From assembly GCA_000634515.1 (NCBI GenBank), contig JFNU01000202.1:186001-250000 (forward strand): a stretch of 64,000 bases of DNA, read 5' to 3'. The DNA comes from Prochlorococcus sp. scB245a_520K10. Lineage in GTDB: Bacteria; Cyanobacteriota; Cyanobacteriia; PCC-6307; Cyanobiaceae. Position 1 is the first letter of the stretch. The number at the start of each line of letters is the position of its first letter. Under the pieces are notes generated by a model. The model was not told the DNA's origin and ran no database searches. It was given only the letters and a program-made list of their open reading frames with translations. Both the position numbers and the translations under genes were made by a program. Positions 40,946 through 50,550 of this stretch are shown piece after piece.

Positions 40946-42709
40946 ATGCCTAATACACATAAGCCTTTTCATCAAAAATATAGACCAAACAACCTAGATG
41001 AATTAGTTGGGCAAAACTTTATATCTATTACTCTAAAACAAGCAATATTAACAAAAAAAATTGCTCCTGCATATCTTTTTAATGGTCCAAGAGGGACTGG
41101 CAAAACATCAAGTGCAAGAATATTTGCAAAATCTTTAAACTGCCAAGCATTCGAACAACCAACAATAAATCCTTGTGGTAAATGTGATGTATGTAGACAA
41201 ATTACAGATGGAAACGCTCTAGATATTATCGAGATTGATGCAGCATCAAATACAGGAGTTGAAAATATAAGAGAAATTATAGAAAGAGCTAGGTTTGCTC
41301 CTACTCAAGCCAGATGGAAAGTATACGTTATTGATGAATGTCATATGCTTTCCACGGCAGCTTCAAATGCTTTACTAAAAACTATTGAAGAACCTCCTTC
41401 AAGAGTTGTTTTTATCCTTGCTACGACAAATCCTGAGAGAGTATTAAATACAATACAAAGTAGATGTCAAAAGTTTGATTTTAGAAGAATAAGCCCTATT
41501 GAAATTTTTCAACATTTGTTAGAAATAGCAGAAAAAGAATCCATTCAGTATGAAGTTCAAGCATTAAAAATGATCGCAAAAAGATCTAATGGAGGAATGA
41601 GAGATGCCCAAAGTCTTCTCGAACAACTTAATCTTCTACCAGAGGGTATAACAATTCAAAATATTCAAAACTTACTAGGAGAAGTATCAGAGATTGAAAT
41701 AACAAATCTTATTAAATCATTAATTCAGAATAATCCAGAATCATTAATAATCACCTGCAACAAATTATATGATGCTGGAAACGAACCTCATCAAATAATT
41801 ATTGGATTATTGAATACAACAAGAGATCTATTACTTCATACTACAAGTAATAAATATTCAGATCTTTATTATACTTCTGAAGAATTTCAAGATGAATTAG
41901 ATAAAATCTCAAAAACAATAAATAAATCAACAATAATTAATTGGCACAATAAACTTAGAAATATTGAATATCAAATCAAAACAAGTGACAATCCAAGGCT
42001 TTGGTTTGAAATACATTTAACTAGTCTTCTAGATAATCATGAGATAAATAGTTTTGAAAAAAAGGAAGTAAATAAAAATATTGCGACTGAAGAAAAGCAT
42101 AAAAACATAAAAAATAAAGAAACCGTTAATAACGAAAATATTGCTAATGAAATTCAAAAACCAAGCATCAAAGAGGATATAAGCGGCAAGAAATTGATTT
42201 TTAAAAAAGACGAAAAATTAGAAAACTCTAATGGTCTTGGAAAGGATAGTATGAGAAATGTTTCTGATAATCACCAAAATGATCTTGGAGAAAATAATTT
42301 AAAAGATAAATGGGAATTAATTCTCTCCAAATTAGAGTTACCATCTACAAGGATGTTACTTTCACAACAAGCTGAACTAGAAAGTTTTGATTCTGAAAAA
42401 ATCACAATTTCATTATCTCCAAACTGGGAAAACATGATTAAAAGCAGAAAAATCATAATTGAAAATACAGTAAAAAAGATATTTGGAGATCAAATAATAC
42501 TTAATTTTTCTACTAAACAACTAACTAAGAGTAACCTAACAAACCCCCCAGAATTAACCCAAAATGAAGTAAAAAATTTGAAACCAATAAAAAAAATAGA
42601 ACCAAAAACTAATTTATCACCAAAAATATCTAACGAGGAAACTTATGATGATAGTTCAAAAAACTTAGCAAATTTTTTTAATGGAGAAATTATAGACCTT
42701 GATGAATAA
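40946..42709 (+). CDS. dnaX: DNA polymerase III tau/gamma subunit
   Basis: This 587-residue clamp-loader ATPase has Walker A FNGPRGTGKTSSARIF, the zinc cysteines CGKCDVC, Walker B VYVIDECHMLSTAASNALLKTIEEPP and SRCQKFDFRRI. After about residue 365 the sequence is a low-complexity Lys/Asn/Glu-rich tau extension with a separate conserved block near the end (LPSTRMLLSQQAELESF). There is no intein, and I see no in-frame AAAAAAG slippery motif that would make a short gamma form. It converges on the glycosyltransferase gene with 1 base between stops. Confidence 0.96.
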   Translation: MPNTHKPFHQKYRPNNLDELVGQNFISITLKQAILTKKIAPAYLFNGPRGTGKTSSARIFAKSLNCQAFEQPTINPCGKCDVCRQITDGNALDIIEIDAASNTGVENIREIIERARFAPTQARWKVYVIDECHMLSTAASNALLKTIEEPPSRVVFILATTNPERVLNTIQSRCQKFDFRRISPIEIFQHLLEIAEKESIQYEVQALKMIAKRSNGGMRDAQSLLEQLNLLPEGITIQNIQNLLGEVSEIEITNLIKSLIQNNPESLIITCNKLYDAGNEPHQIIIGLLNTTRDLLLHTTSNKYSDLYYTSEEFQDELDKISKTINKSTIINWHNKLRNIEYQIKTSDNPRLWFEIHLTSLLDNHEINSFEKKEVNKNIATEEKHKNIKNKETVNNENIANEIQKPSIKEDISGKKLIFKKDEKLENSNGLGKDSMRNVSDNHQNDLGENNLKDKWELILSKLELPSTRMLLSQQAELESFDSEKITISLSPNWENMIKSRKIIIENTVKKIFGDQIILNFSTKQLTKSNLTNPPELTQNEVKNLKPIKKIEPKTNLSPKISNEETYDDSSKNLANFFNGEIIDLDE

Positions 42710-42710
42710 A

Positions 42711-44012
42711 TTAAACTCCAGTATGAAGAGTTTTTCGCCAAAGTATCTTTTTAGGGAAAATAGACATCTTGATTGTTACCCAGGGGATTACTAGAAACCA
42801 ATGTGATAAATAAAAAACCGATAGAAATACCATCAAAAAATTGCTTTTTTGCAATACGGGTACTTCGCTTTTGCAATAAGAACCGTACCAAAAAGCAATG
42901 CCAGATAACATAAAAGCAGTGAATGAAATAGGCCAGTAAATTGGTGAATCGAAAAAAGCAATACTGAAAACTAAATCAAATATAGAAATGATTGGCAGTG
43001 CATATTGCAAGATGAAGAAGTAAGTTAAATCAAATTTTTGCAAATAATCAATTTTATTAGTAACTAATTGATCCCCATAATCGAAGAATCTTTGCAAACC
43101 ACCCTCTGCCCATCTTTGCCTTTGCGCTAATAAAGCATTTAAATTCTCAACTGCTTCCTCCATGACTGGAGGATCCCATAAGATTCCAATTCTAGATTTT
43201 GATAATAATAATCTTAAACTCAAATCAAGATCATCTGTAACGGTATCTTCATTAAAAGAACCACATGCCAATAATGTATCTTTCTTTATTAATTGGCCAT
43301 TTCCCCTTAATTCAGATACTCCAGCAACTGATAATCTTCCATATTGAAAGATTGCGTCCATAGCCATCTCCATTGACTGACATGAAGTTAAAAAATTCTT
43401 ACTTACATTTGTTACTGATTTTCTTAGTTGAACTGCAGACCAATCACCCTCTTTTACAAAACTAAATAACCTAATCAAAGAATCTTGTTTTAGTTCAGCA
43501 TCAGCATCCAAAACCAATAACCATTCACCATGAGTAAACTTCAAGGCATAATTTAAAGCTCCTGACTTACCTCCACCTGCGTTTGGAGAACGACTTACGA
43601 CTTGTAGCTTTTCATATTTTCTAGATAATCGATTTAAAATTAAAGGCGTCTTATCAGAACTACCATCATCGATTATGTAAATATTTAATCTATTTGTTGG
43701 ATAATCTAAATTAAATAATCTTTCAACTAATCTTGCTATGACATTTTCTTCATCTCTAGCTGCGACTAAAATATCCAGCACGGGCAACTCTTTATCGGAA
43801 ATTCTGCTGCTTACAGTATTTGAAACGTTGTTCCTTTTTAAATTTCTAGAAATAACTATTAAACCGTAAAAAACAGTCACAAAAGAAAGAATCAATATTA
43901 AGTAAAATAAACCTTCGATATTGTACGCATGAGGAATAAAAGCTACCAAAAAACAAGCACTAAGAAATATAAACGACTTTAATCTTCGATTTTTATAAAA
44001 ACCCTTACTCAT
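42711..44012 (-). CDS. Family 2 glycosyltransferase, membrane-bound
   Basis: This 433-residue protein has two N-terminal membrane helices (about residues 15-52), a GT-A domain and three or more C-terminal helices. The GT2 motifs are VLVAARDEENVIARLVE, DDGSSDKTPLI, VLDADAELKQDSL (the DxD region) and the processive-type RQRWAEGGLQRF (QxxRW-like). It looks like a processive or N-acetylglucosaminyl-type synthase for an envelope polysaccharide or glycolipid, with the acceptor unknown. It is followed by no close partner and preceded by the SpoIID-domain gene 27 bases upstream on the same strand, so they may share a transcript. Confidence 0.88.
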   Translation of the reverse strand: MSKGFYKNRRLKSFIFLSACFLVAFIPHAYNIEGLFYLILILSFVTVFYGLIVISRNLKRNNVSNTVSSRISDKELPVLDILVAARDEENVIARLVERLFNLDYPTNRLNIYIIDDGSSDKTPLILNRLSRKYEKLQVVSRSPNAGGGKSGALNYALKFTHGEWLLVLDADAELKQDSLIRLFSFVKEGDWSAVQLRKSVTNVSKNFLTSCQSMEMAMDAIFQYGRLSVAGVSELRGNGQLIKKDTLLACGSFNEDTVTDDLDLSLRLLLSKSRIGILWDPPVMEEAVENLNALLAQRQRWAEGGLQRFFDYGDQLVTNKIDYLQKFDLTYFFILQYALPIISIFDLVFSIAFFDSPIYWPISFTAFMLSGIAFWYGSYCKSEVPVLQKSNFLMVFLSVFYLSHWFLVIPWVTIKMSIFPKKILWRKTLHTGV

Positions 44013-44039
44013 AAAAGTAAATTTTTAATTACTTAACTT

Positions 44040-45578
44040 TCATTGAGACAATTTCTCAATTTTTTTTAGTTTTACATCTCGATAGTAATGATCCAATATT
44101 TGTTCATAAGAGAATCCTAATTTAGCCATTTCAATTGCTCCCGACTGAGATAAACCTACACCATGACCGAAGCCTCCTCCTCTCAAAAGCCATAAATCAT
44201 CACTTAATTTATTAATAGTAAACAAATTACTAGGTATAAAATTTAATACCCTTCGAATATCATCTTTAACTAGAACAATAGATTTATTAACTTGATTCGT
44301 TAGTATTTCTAACTTTGTTACTCTGCCACTATTACCACGTTCAATAGAATTTAAACCCAAAACATCATCATTAATATTTATAAGTTTCTTTTTAATTAAC
44401 TTTTCTTTAATTTCAAGACTAGAAATTTTCTTATTCCATCGAAAAAGAGAATGATTACTACCATAAAACTGTTCTTTATCAAAATCTAAAAAATTATTTA
44501 AATAAGATTCACTTTTAATTGGAAGTTTAAAAATTTTATTTAATGATTTAGAACCATCTATAACTGAATTGAAATAAGAATAATCTTGAATTTGCCAAGA
44601 CTCACCTGCAGTAGCAGATACACCACCATTAGAACCATGGTAAAAAGCATTTATTGGTTGATTTCGATAAGTGAGAATCAAATTCGAAGTTGCTTCTATA
44701 GCTAGTTGTACTTTTTTATTTGTAATTTTAAAAGGCTTATAAACTTGACATTGAGTGCTTATACATAAGTGATATTTATCCATATTAAATCTATCAGAAT
44801 TAAAAATTCCCCAAGTTCTTGCAATAACTGCTTGTGCCTTCAGTGCTTCTAAAGGAGAATTCGGTCCAATTTCGTATGGCAAAACGCCAGCCAAATAATC
44901 ATCAAACTCAATTTTCTGTACTAAGGTCCAAGTTCCATATGAATCTTTTAATAAATAGAATTTTTTGCCAAAATTAACACCATTTATTTTTATTTCCTCC
45001 TCAGCATAAATATGTATAGGTCCTTCGAGTTTCATAACACTATATTCACTTCTTAGAACAGGAGTAATTTGAAAATTTTTTATTTTTCTGACAATCTTAT
45101 TCTCAAATTCAAACTCTGGAAGATCATCTTCGAATGGAATCCATACTTCCCAATTGTTAGGATAAGCAACAGTCGTCTCAAATCCTTTATCTTTAAGTTT
45201 CTCTGCTTGTTTTTTTGCTGATTCATAACTGGCAAAAGGACCAAAAACAATTCTTTCAATTGCTTTTGGATTTTTGATGGGTATATCCACCCAGGTAATA
45301 TTAATCTGTTTTGATTTATGCTTAATACCATTGGACGATATCAGATTTATGGAGCCTTTATCTGTAATAAAGTTAATTGTCTTTTTCTTAGAAAAACTAT
45401 CATTTTCCCCACCTAGATATTGCTTTAAACCAATTAGAAATTTTCCTTTTTTAATTTCAGTATTGAGTTCAATTTTAAGCAATTCTTCTGCTTTTAAATT
45501 AAAAGGAAATTTGGTATTAATTATTAAAAGAGAAATACAGCTTAAAAATAAGTTTAAAAAGGCAAATTTAAGTTTCAT
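44040..45578 (-). CDS. SpoIID/LytB-domain exported protein
   Basis: This 512-residue protein has a signal peptide (about residues 1-28), an SPOR-like stretch (FGPFASYESAKKQAEKLKDKG, about residues 112-132) and a SpoIID domain with KIEFDDYLAGVLPYEIGP, EALKAQAVIARTW and ending in GGGFGHGVGLSQSGAIEMA. In Bacillus, SpoIID is a lytic transglycosylase used in sporulation; cyanobacteria have it without sporulation, so a role in peptidoglycan turnover is likely. The DNA is on the minus strand, diverging from rpmI over 91 bases, and the glycosyltransferase follows 27 bases later. Confidence 0.87.
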   Translation of the reverse strand: MKLKFAFLNLFLSCISLLIINTKFPFNLKAEELLKIELNTEIKKGKFLIGLKQYLGGENDSFSKKKTINFITDKGSINLISSNGIKHKSKQINITWVDIPIKNPKAIERIVFGPFASYESAKKQAEKLKDKGFETTVAYPNNWEVWIPFEDDLPEFEFENKIVRKIKNFQITPVLRSEYSVMKLEGPIHIYAEEEIKINGVNFGKKFYLLKDSYGTWTLVQKIEFDDYLAGVLPYEIGPNSPLEALKAQAVIARTWGIFNSDRFNMDKYHLCISTQCQVYKPFKITNKKVQLAIEATSNLILTYRNQPINAFYHGSNGGVSATAGESWQIQDYSYFNSVIDGSKSLNKIFKLPIKSESYLNNFLDFDKEQFYGSNHSLFRWNKKISSLEIKEKLIKKKLININDDVLGLNSIERGNSGRVTKLEILTNQVNKSIVLVKDDIRRVLNFIPSNLFTINKLSDDLWLLRGGGFGHGVGLSQSGAIEMAKLGFSYEQILDHYYRDVKLKKIEKLSQ

Positions 45579-45669
45579 AAGTTAGAACTTTCCTTATCAA
45601 TTAAAAACTTTAATTTGCACCAATGCGTATAAAGGTTTAGATTATCCTAATTAAACACATTTGACTTAA

Positions 45670-45867
45670 ATGTCTAAACTAAAAACTCGTAAATCAGCTG
45701 CCAAAAGATTTAAAGCTACTGCGACGGGTAAATTCATGAGAAGAAGAGCTTTCCATAATCATTTACTTGATCATAAAAGCTCTAAATTAAAAAGACATCT
45801 ATCAACAAAAGCCGTAGTTGATGAAAGAGATGCTGATAATGTAAAATTAATGATTCCATACGCATAA
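45670..45867 (+). CDS. rpmI: 50S ribosomal protein L35
   Basis: This 65-residue basic protein begins [19 protein letters not shown] and has the typical [15 protein letters not shown], matching L35. It is followed 29 bases later by rplT. The usual upstream partner infC is at 15.6 kb in this window, so the classical operon is split in this genome. Plain ATG start. Confidence 0.97.
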   Translation: MSKLKTRKSAAKRFKATATGKFMRRRAFHNHLLDHKSSKLKRHLSTKAVVDERDADNVKLMIPYA

Positions 45868-45896
45868 ATCTTTAACCAATTTTTTATTAGATATTC

Positions 45897-46244
45897 ATGG
45901 CACGCGTAAAAAGAGGCAACATAGCCAGAAAAAGAAGAAACAAAATCTTAAATCTTGCAAAAGGTTTCAGAGGCGGCAACAAAAATCTTTTCAGAACAGC
46001 TAATCAAAGAGTGATGAAGGCTCTTTGTAATGCTTACAGAGATAGAAGAAGAAGAAAAAGAGATTTTAGAAGACTTTGGATTTCTAGAATTAATGCATCT
46101 GCCAGAATAAATGGAACAAACTACAGCAAGTTGATAAATGGCATGAAAAATTCAGAAATTATCATCAATAGAAAAATGCTTGCTCAATTAGCTTTAAACG
46201 ATCCTAAGTGTTTTGAAAAAATTGTTTCTTCCGTTAGTACTTAG
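45897..46244 (+). CDS. rplT: 50S ribosomal protein L20
   Basis: This 115-residue RNA-binding protein starts [19 protein letters not shown] and carries the conserved core [21 protein letters not shown]20 is needed for early 50S assembly and in many bacteria represses its own operon through an mRNA pseudoknot; nothing obvious of that sort is visible here. The gene follows rpmI closely and is 36 bases ahead of the TPR gene. Confidence 0.98.
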   Translation: MARVKRGNIARKRRNKILNLAKGFRGGNKNLFRTANQRVMKALCNAYRDRRRRKRDFRRLWISRINASARINGTNYSKLINGMKNSEIIINRKMLAQLALNDPKCFEKIVSSVST

Positions 46245-46280
46245 AAAAAAGAATATAATTTAAAAAAGTAATTATAAATA

Positions 46281-46838
46281 ATGGAAATTTCTTCCTTTCA
46301 ATCCTATTTAATAATACTTTTTGTTGTATTAATCATAATTTCTATTTTCGTATTCAGACAATTCCTAAAAACAAGAAATGAAGAATTAAATTTAGTAAAA
46401 TTCGAGCAGAAAGGTTTAGATTCTCTTACTCAAGCTACAGAGTTATATGAATTTGGATCTATTCAGATAAAAAAAAGATTATATTCTGAAGCAACCAAAA
46501 CTTTTTTAAAAGCAATTGATAATTATGAAAATGAACCTGAGGAAGCCAAAGCCATAATCAATAATGCTTTAGGCTTTTCTTATGCTGCTCAAAACGAATT
46601 TAAAAAAGCAATTAAACACTATAACTCTGCAATAAAATCACTTCCAGAATATCCTATAGCCCTAAATAACCTCGCATCAGCACAACAGCGTTTACTCGAA
46701 TACGACTTGGCATATGCAACTTATCAAAAAGTTTTGATGATAGATCCAAAAAACAAAACAGCAATTAAAAAAAGTAAGGAGTTAGAAAAAAGAAATAATT
46801 ACAAACCTTATAAAGGTATTAAAGATAAGGGATTCTAA
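46281..46838 (+). CDS. Membrane-anchored TPR-repeat protein
   Basis: This 185-residue protein begins with a membrane helix (about residues 8-28, [17 protein letters not shown]) and continues as a soluble helical region with three tetratricopeptide repeats (about 60-165), such as [20 protein letters not shown] and [19 protein letters not shown]. TPRs bind proteins; what this one binds is unknown. It lies between the ribosomal genes and thiG and stops 2 bases before thiG, so it may be co-transcribed with thiG. Confidence 0.88.
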   Translation: MEISSFQSYLIILFVVLIIISIFVFRQFLKTRNEELNLVKFEQKGLDSLTQATELYEFGSIQIKKRLYSEATKTFLKAIDNYENEPEEAKAIINNALGFSYAAQNEFKKAIKHYNSAIKSLPEYPIALNNLASAQQRLLEYDLAYATYQKVLMIDPKNKTAIKKSKELEKRNNYKPYKGIKDKGF

Positions 46839-46840
46839 AC

Positions 46841-47635
46841 ATGAAAAATTATTCATCTCTACTAATTGGAGGAAAGCAATTTTCCAGTAGATTAATGGTG
46901 GGCACTGGCAAATACAAATCTACTCAAGATATGGTAGAAAGTTTGTCCAATTCTGAAACAGAAATTATTACCGTCGCTGTTAGAAGAATTAAAAATGATC
47001 AGACCGGAGAAAATTTACTAGAAAAGATCAACTGGAAAAAATATTGGATGCTTCCTAATACAGCTGGTTGCGTTAATTCCGATGAGGCAGTCAGAATAGC
47101 AATTTTAGGAAGAGAGCTTGCAAAATTGTCTGGTCAAGAAGAAAATAATTTTGTGAAGTTAGAAGTAATTCCTGACAAAAAGTATTTGCTACCAGATCCA
47201 ATAGAAACCCTTAAAGCAGCCGAAATTTTAATAAAAAAAGGTTTTGCTGTACTTCCCTATATCAATGCAGATCCTATTCTTGCAAAAAGACTAGAGGAAG
47301 TAGGTTGTGCAACTGTAATGCCATTAGGCTCGCCTATTGGCTCCGGGCAAGGTTTATTAAATTTATCAAATATAGGGATAATTATTGAGAATGCAAAAGT
47401 GCCAGTAATAATTGATGCCGGAATTGGGGTGCCAAGTGAAGCTTCTCAAGCTATGGAACTTGGAGCTGATGGTGTCTTAATAAATAGTGCAATAGCACAA
47501 GCTGAAAATCCTTCTCTGATGGCTCAAGCGATAAATTATGGTGTCAAAGCTGGCAGGCGGGCTTTTCTGGCAGGAAGAATTAAAAAACAAGACTTTGCAG
47601 TAGCAAGTTCACCTGAAAAAAACATATCTATCTAA
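46841..47635 (+). CDS. thiG: Thiazole synthase ThiG
   Basis: This 264-residue TIM-barrel enzyme forms the thiazole ring of thiamine. Its marks are [24 protein letters not shown], the [18 protein letters not shown] loop, [17 protein letters not shown] with the Schiff-base lysine, and [24 protein letters not shown]. Partner enzymes for the sulfur carrier and for glycine oxidation are not adjacent. It begins 2 bases after the TPR gene stop. Downstream there are 170 bases to sqdB, with no clear hairpin. Confidence 0.96.
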   Translation: MKNYSSLLIGGKQFSSRLMVGTGKYKSTQDMVESLSNSETEIITVAVRRIKNDQTGENLLEKINWKKYWMLPNTAGCVNSDEAVRIAILGRELAKLSGQEENNFVKLEVIPDKKYLLPDPIETLKAAEILIKKGFAVLPYINADPILAKRLEEVGCATVMPLGSPIGSGQGLLNLSNIGIIIENAKVPVIIDAGIGVPSEASQAMELGADGVLINSAIAQAENPSLMAQAINYGVKAGRRAFLAGRIKKQDFAVASSPEKNISI

Positions 47636-47795
47636 ATCTTAAATTGAGCAAAGTTTAAAAAGAGAGTAAAAATTTATGATTTGATTTTATTTAGCGTATT
47701 TAAGAAAGAAGATTTGAAACTATTTACAATGTTTTTTCGCAAATTGGAAGCACACTGTAGTAATTTAATAAATATATTATGAATCTATTAATTCT

Positions 47796-47799
47796 GGAG
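47796..47799 (+). promoter_or_regulatory. Ribosome-binding site for sqdB
   Basis: GGAG lies 6 bases before the GTG start at 47806. It is the clearest Shine-Dalgarno match to a non-ATG start in this window and supports that GTG as the true start of sqdB. Confidence 0.6.
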
Positions 47800-47805
47800 T
47801 TCTGA

Positions 47806-48999
47806 GTGAAAGTTATTGTTCTTGGTGGAGATGGTTTTTGCGGTTGGCCTTGTGCGGTGAATTTAGCAGAGCAAAATCATGACGTAATTATTGTCGACAA
47901 TTTAAGTCGTAGAAAAATAGATATTGATCTTGAAGTAGAATCTTTAACTCCTATTTCTTCAATTACTGAAAGACTATCTGCTTGGGAAGAGATTGGAGGT
48001 AAACCTATGAGATTTCTTAACATGGATATCTCTAAACAATATCAAAAATTATTAAATTTACTCATTGAAGAAAAACCAGATTCTGTGATCCATTTTGCTG
48101 AACAAAGAGCAGCTCCTTACTCTATGAAATCAAGTTTTACCAAAAGATATACAGTAGATAATAATGTTAATGGCACCCATAATCTTCTTGCTGCAATCGT
48201 AGAAAGCAATTTAGATATTCATGTAGTTCATTTAGGAACAATGGGAGTATATGGTTATGGATCACATAGAGGTGCAACGATTCCAGAAGGTTATTTAAAA
48301 GTTGAAGTTCCACAACCCGATGGAAGCCGTTTTGAAGAAGAAATATTACACCCTGCAAGTCCAGGCAGTGTTTATCATATGACTAAAACTTTAGATCAAT
48401 TATTATTTCTTTATTACAACAAAAATGATCTTGTAAGAATTACTGATCTACATCAAGGTATTGTTTGGGGAACAAATACAGAAGCAACTTCAAAAGATCC
48501 TAGATTGACAAACAGATTTGACTATGACGGAGATTATGGAACTGTTCTAAATAGATTTCTTATGCAAGCTGCTATTGGATATCCATTAAGTGTTCATGGG
48601 ACAGGAGGGCAAACAAGAGCATTTATACACATAAAAGACTCCGTAAAATGTGTACAACTTGCTCTTGAAAATCCTCCCAAACCTGGAGAAAGAGTCAAAA
48701 TCTTTAATCAAATGACTGAAAGTCATCAAGTTGGAGAATTAGCTAAAAAAGTTGCATCTCTAACAGGGGCTGATATCAATTATTTACCAAATCCAAGGAA
48801 CGAAGCCGTAGAAAATGATCTAATTGTTGATAATAAATGCTTTATAGAATTAGGTTTAAACCCAACGACTCTTGATAATGGCTTATTAGAAGAAGTTGTT
48901 GAAGTCGCTAAAAAATACTCCAATAGATGTGATCTTAAGCGCATACCTTGTGTTTCATCTTGGACTAAAAAACAAGCTGAGGCTATAAAGACTAATTAA
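47806..48999 (+). CDS. sqdB: UDP-sulfoquinovose synthase
   Basis: This 397-residue short-chain dehydrogenase/epimerase-type enzyme makes UDP-sulfoquinovose from UDP-glucose and sulfite. The NAD motif VIVLGGDGFCGWP is at residue 3 and the active-site YHMTKTLDQLLF Tyr-Lys pair is near 190-194. A typical SqdB insert carries the substrate site MSHR-type residues (GVYGYGSHRGATIPEGYL). Sulfolipid replaces phospholipid in Prochlorococcus, which saves phosphate. A GTG start at 47806 is supported by GGAG. It is followed 27 bases later by sqdX. Confidence 0.97.
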   Translation: MKVIVLGGDGFCGWPCAVNLAEQNHDVIIVDNLSRRKIDIDLEVESLTPISSITERLSAWEEIGGKPMRFLNMDISKQYQKLLNLLIEEKPDSVIHFAEQRAAPYSMKSSFTKRYTVDNNVNGTHNLLAAIVESNLDIHVVHLGTMGVYGYGSHRGATIPEGYLKVEVPQPDGSRFEEEILHPASPGSVYHMTKTLDQLLFLYYNKNDLVRITDLHQGIVWGTNTEATSKDPRLTNRFDYDGDYGTVLNRFLMQAAIGYPLSVHGTGGQTRAFIHIKDSVKCVQLALENPPKPGERVKIFNQMTESHQVGELAKKVASLTGADINYLPNPRNEAVENDLIVDNKCFIELGLNPTTLDNGLLEEVVEVAKKYSNRCDLKRIPCVSSWTKKQAEAIKTN

Positions 49000-49026
49000 A
49001 ATTTCTGAAATAATTACCTTAAGAAA

Positions 49027-50160
49027 GTGAAAATTGCATTGTTTACTGAAACTTTTTTACCTAAAGTTGACGGCATAGTTACAAGACTGACTAAAACGAT
49101 TGAATTTTTAATAAAAAATGGTGATGAAGTTATAATTTTTTGTCCAGAGGGGTGTCCAGAATCATATATGGGAGCAACCGTAGTGGGAGTTGCTGCAATG
49201 CCATTACCCTTATACCCAGAGTTAAAGCTTGGTTTACCAGGTCCTGCTGTCTCAGATAAGTTAGAAAAATTTAACCCAGATTTGATACATGTTGTTAATC
49301 CTGCTGTACTTGGCTTAGGTGGCATATGGTTGGCGAAAACTAATAATATTCCTTTAATTGCTAGCTACCATACTCATCTTCCAAAATATCTGGAACATTA
49401 CGGGATGGGTATGTTAGAGCCACTTTTATGGGAATTACTTAAAGCAGCTCATAATCAAGCTTTGTTAAATTTATGTACTTCCACCGCTATGGTCAATGAG
49501 TTAAAAGAAAAAGGTATTCAAAGGACTGCTCTATGGCAAAGAGGAGTAGATACTTACAGTTTTCGACCAGATTTGAGAAGTGAGAAAATGAGAGAAAAAT
49601 TATTTGGAAAATATAAAGATGCTAAATACTTATTGATTTATGTAGGAAGATTATCAGCCGAAAAACAAATTGAAAGAATTAAACCAGTCTTAGAAAATAT
49701 CCCTAATGCTTGCCTAGCACTTGTAGGTGACGGACCATATAGAAACCAACTTGAAAAAATCTTCGAAAATAGCAAGACTAATTTCATAGGATATTTATCT
49801 GGCGATGAACTTGCTAGCGCCTATGCCTCTGGAGATATATTTTTATTTCCCTCTAGTACAGAAACACTTGGGTTAGTTTTACTAGAAGCAATGGCGGCAG
49901 GATGTCCAGTTATCGGAGCCAACAAGGGGGGAATTCCAGATATAATTAGCGATGGGATTAATGGTTGTTTATATGATCCTGATGAAAAAGATAATGGGGA
50001 AAAAAGTTTGATTGAAGCGACAAAGAAAATTCTAGAGAATGAAGATAAAAGAGAATTTATGAGAAAAGAGGCACGAAACGAAGCAGAAAAATGGGATTGG
50101 AATCAAGCGACGTTACAACTTCAAAATTATTATTCAGATACTCTCAAAGAAGTAGATTAA
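49027..50160 (+). CDS. sqdX: Sulfoquinovosyltransferase (glycosyltransferase family 4)
   Basis: This 377-residue GT4 enzyme joins sulfoquinovose to diacylglycerol and makes sulfolipid. It has the family start MKIALFTETFLPKVDGIVTR, the middle YHTHLPKYLEHYG region and the C-terminal donor-binding FPSSTETLGLVLLEAMAAGCPV with the conserved E(x7)E. The link to sqdB is the strongest guide. It starts with GTG at 49027, 27 bases after sqdB, and converges on the small ORF 12 bases beyond its stop. Confidence 0.95.
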   Translation: MKIALFTETFLPKVDGIVTRLTKTIEFLIKNGDEVIIFCPEGCPESYMGATVVGVAAMPLPLYPELKLGLPGPAVSDKLEKFNPDLIHVVNPAVLGLGGIWLAKTNNIPLIASYHTHLPKYLEHYGMGMLEPLLWELLKAAHNQALLNLCTSTAMVNELKEKGIQRTALWQRGVDTYSFRPDLRSEKMREKLFGKYKDAKYLLIYVGRLSAEKQIERIKPVLENIPNACLALVGDGPYRNQLEKIFENSKTNFIGYLSGDELASAYASGDIFLFPSSTETLGLVLLEAMAAGCPVIGANKGGIPDIISDGINGCLYDPDEKDNGEKSLIEATKKILENEDKREFMRKEARNEAEKWDWNQATLQLQNYYSDTLKEVD

Positions 50161-50172
50161 GCTTAATCTAAA

Positions 50173-50421
50173 TTATGCTACGTGTGGAGGCGTAGGATTA
50201 CTATAAGAAGTTAAAGGAAGTATTAGAGTAGCGATATTTTGATTCTTTTCAGGCCTTTTTTTCTTTGAGAATTTTTTGCCAAAAGGTACTCTTATTACAT
50301 TTGTTCCATCAATGGAACAAATATTTGAGTTATCTCCTGAAAAATTATTGACAAAATTTGGTAAGTCGACGTTTTTAACTGGCAGGTGCTTAACATTACC
50401 AGACTTGAAATCTTTGGTCAT
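50173..50421 (-). CDS. Small conserved-looking orphan protein, unknown function
   Basis: This 82-residue ORF lies in the only 390-base stretch without a recognised gene (50161-50550). It is polar and Asn/Lys-rich, with a segment GKKFSKKKRPEKNQNIATL and a C-terminus PTPPHVA. I do not recognise it. Its spacing (12 bases to the sqdX stop, tail to tail) and its normal-looking composition favour a real gene, and the opposite-strand ORF (50276-50476) looks less protein-like. The ICSIDGTN part is encoded by a perfect 11-bp dyad (50299-50322). The rest of the 390 bases, including 50422-50550, holds no visible hairpin or gene. Confidence 0.5.
   Translation of the reverse strand: MTKDFKSGNVKHLPVKNVDLPNFVNNFSGDNSNICSIDGTNVIRVPFGKKFSKKKRPEKNQNIATLILPLTSYSNPTPPHVA
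50299..50322. repeat. Perfect inverted repeat, 11-bp arms, 2-base centre
   Basis: Arms ATTTGTTCCAT (50299-50309) and ATGGAACAAAT (50312-50322) are exact reverse complements around CA. The dyad sits inside the small orphan ORF near the end of sqdX. It could be a protein-binding site. It is less likely to be a terminator, because there is no T-run directly after either arm. Confidence 0.8.
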
Positions 50422-50550
50422 AGCTTCAAATACCCCAAAAAATTTGATGCTCGAATATTTTAATAAAAAAATTTAAAAAAATTCTATAAGAAAATATTAA
50501 ATTTTTATTCACATTGATAATAACTAAGTAAATACAAAGACGCTAGTCCT

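Noticed and set aside
42190-42230. Possible programmed frameshift in dnaX at an A-rich run
   Set aside because: The A-run reads AAA AAA G in the zero frame, not the slippery A AAA AAG, and no strong following hairpin is visible.
47636-47805. A small RNA or riboswitch between thiG and sqdB
   Set aside because: The 170 bases are AT-rich without a clear hairpin. They probably hold the sqdB promoter only.
50276-50476. Plus-strand 66-residue ORF in the sqdX-gcvP gap
   Set aside because: It overlaps the more protein-like minus-strand ORF and shows no domain. It is not fully excluded.
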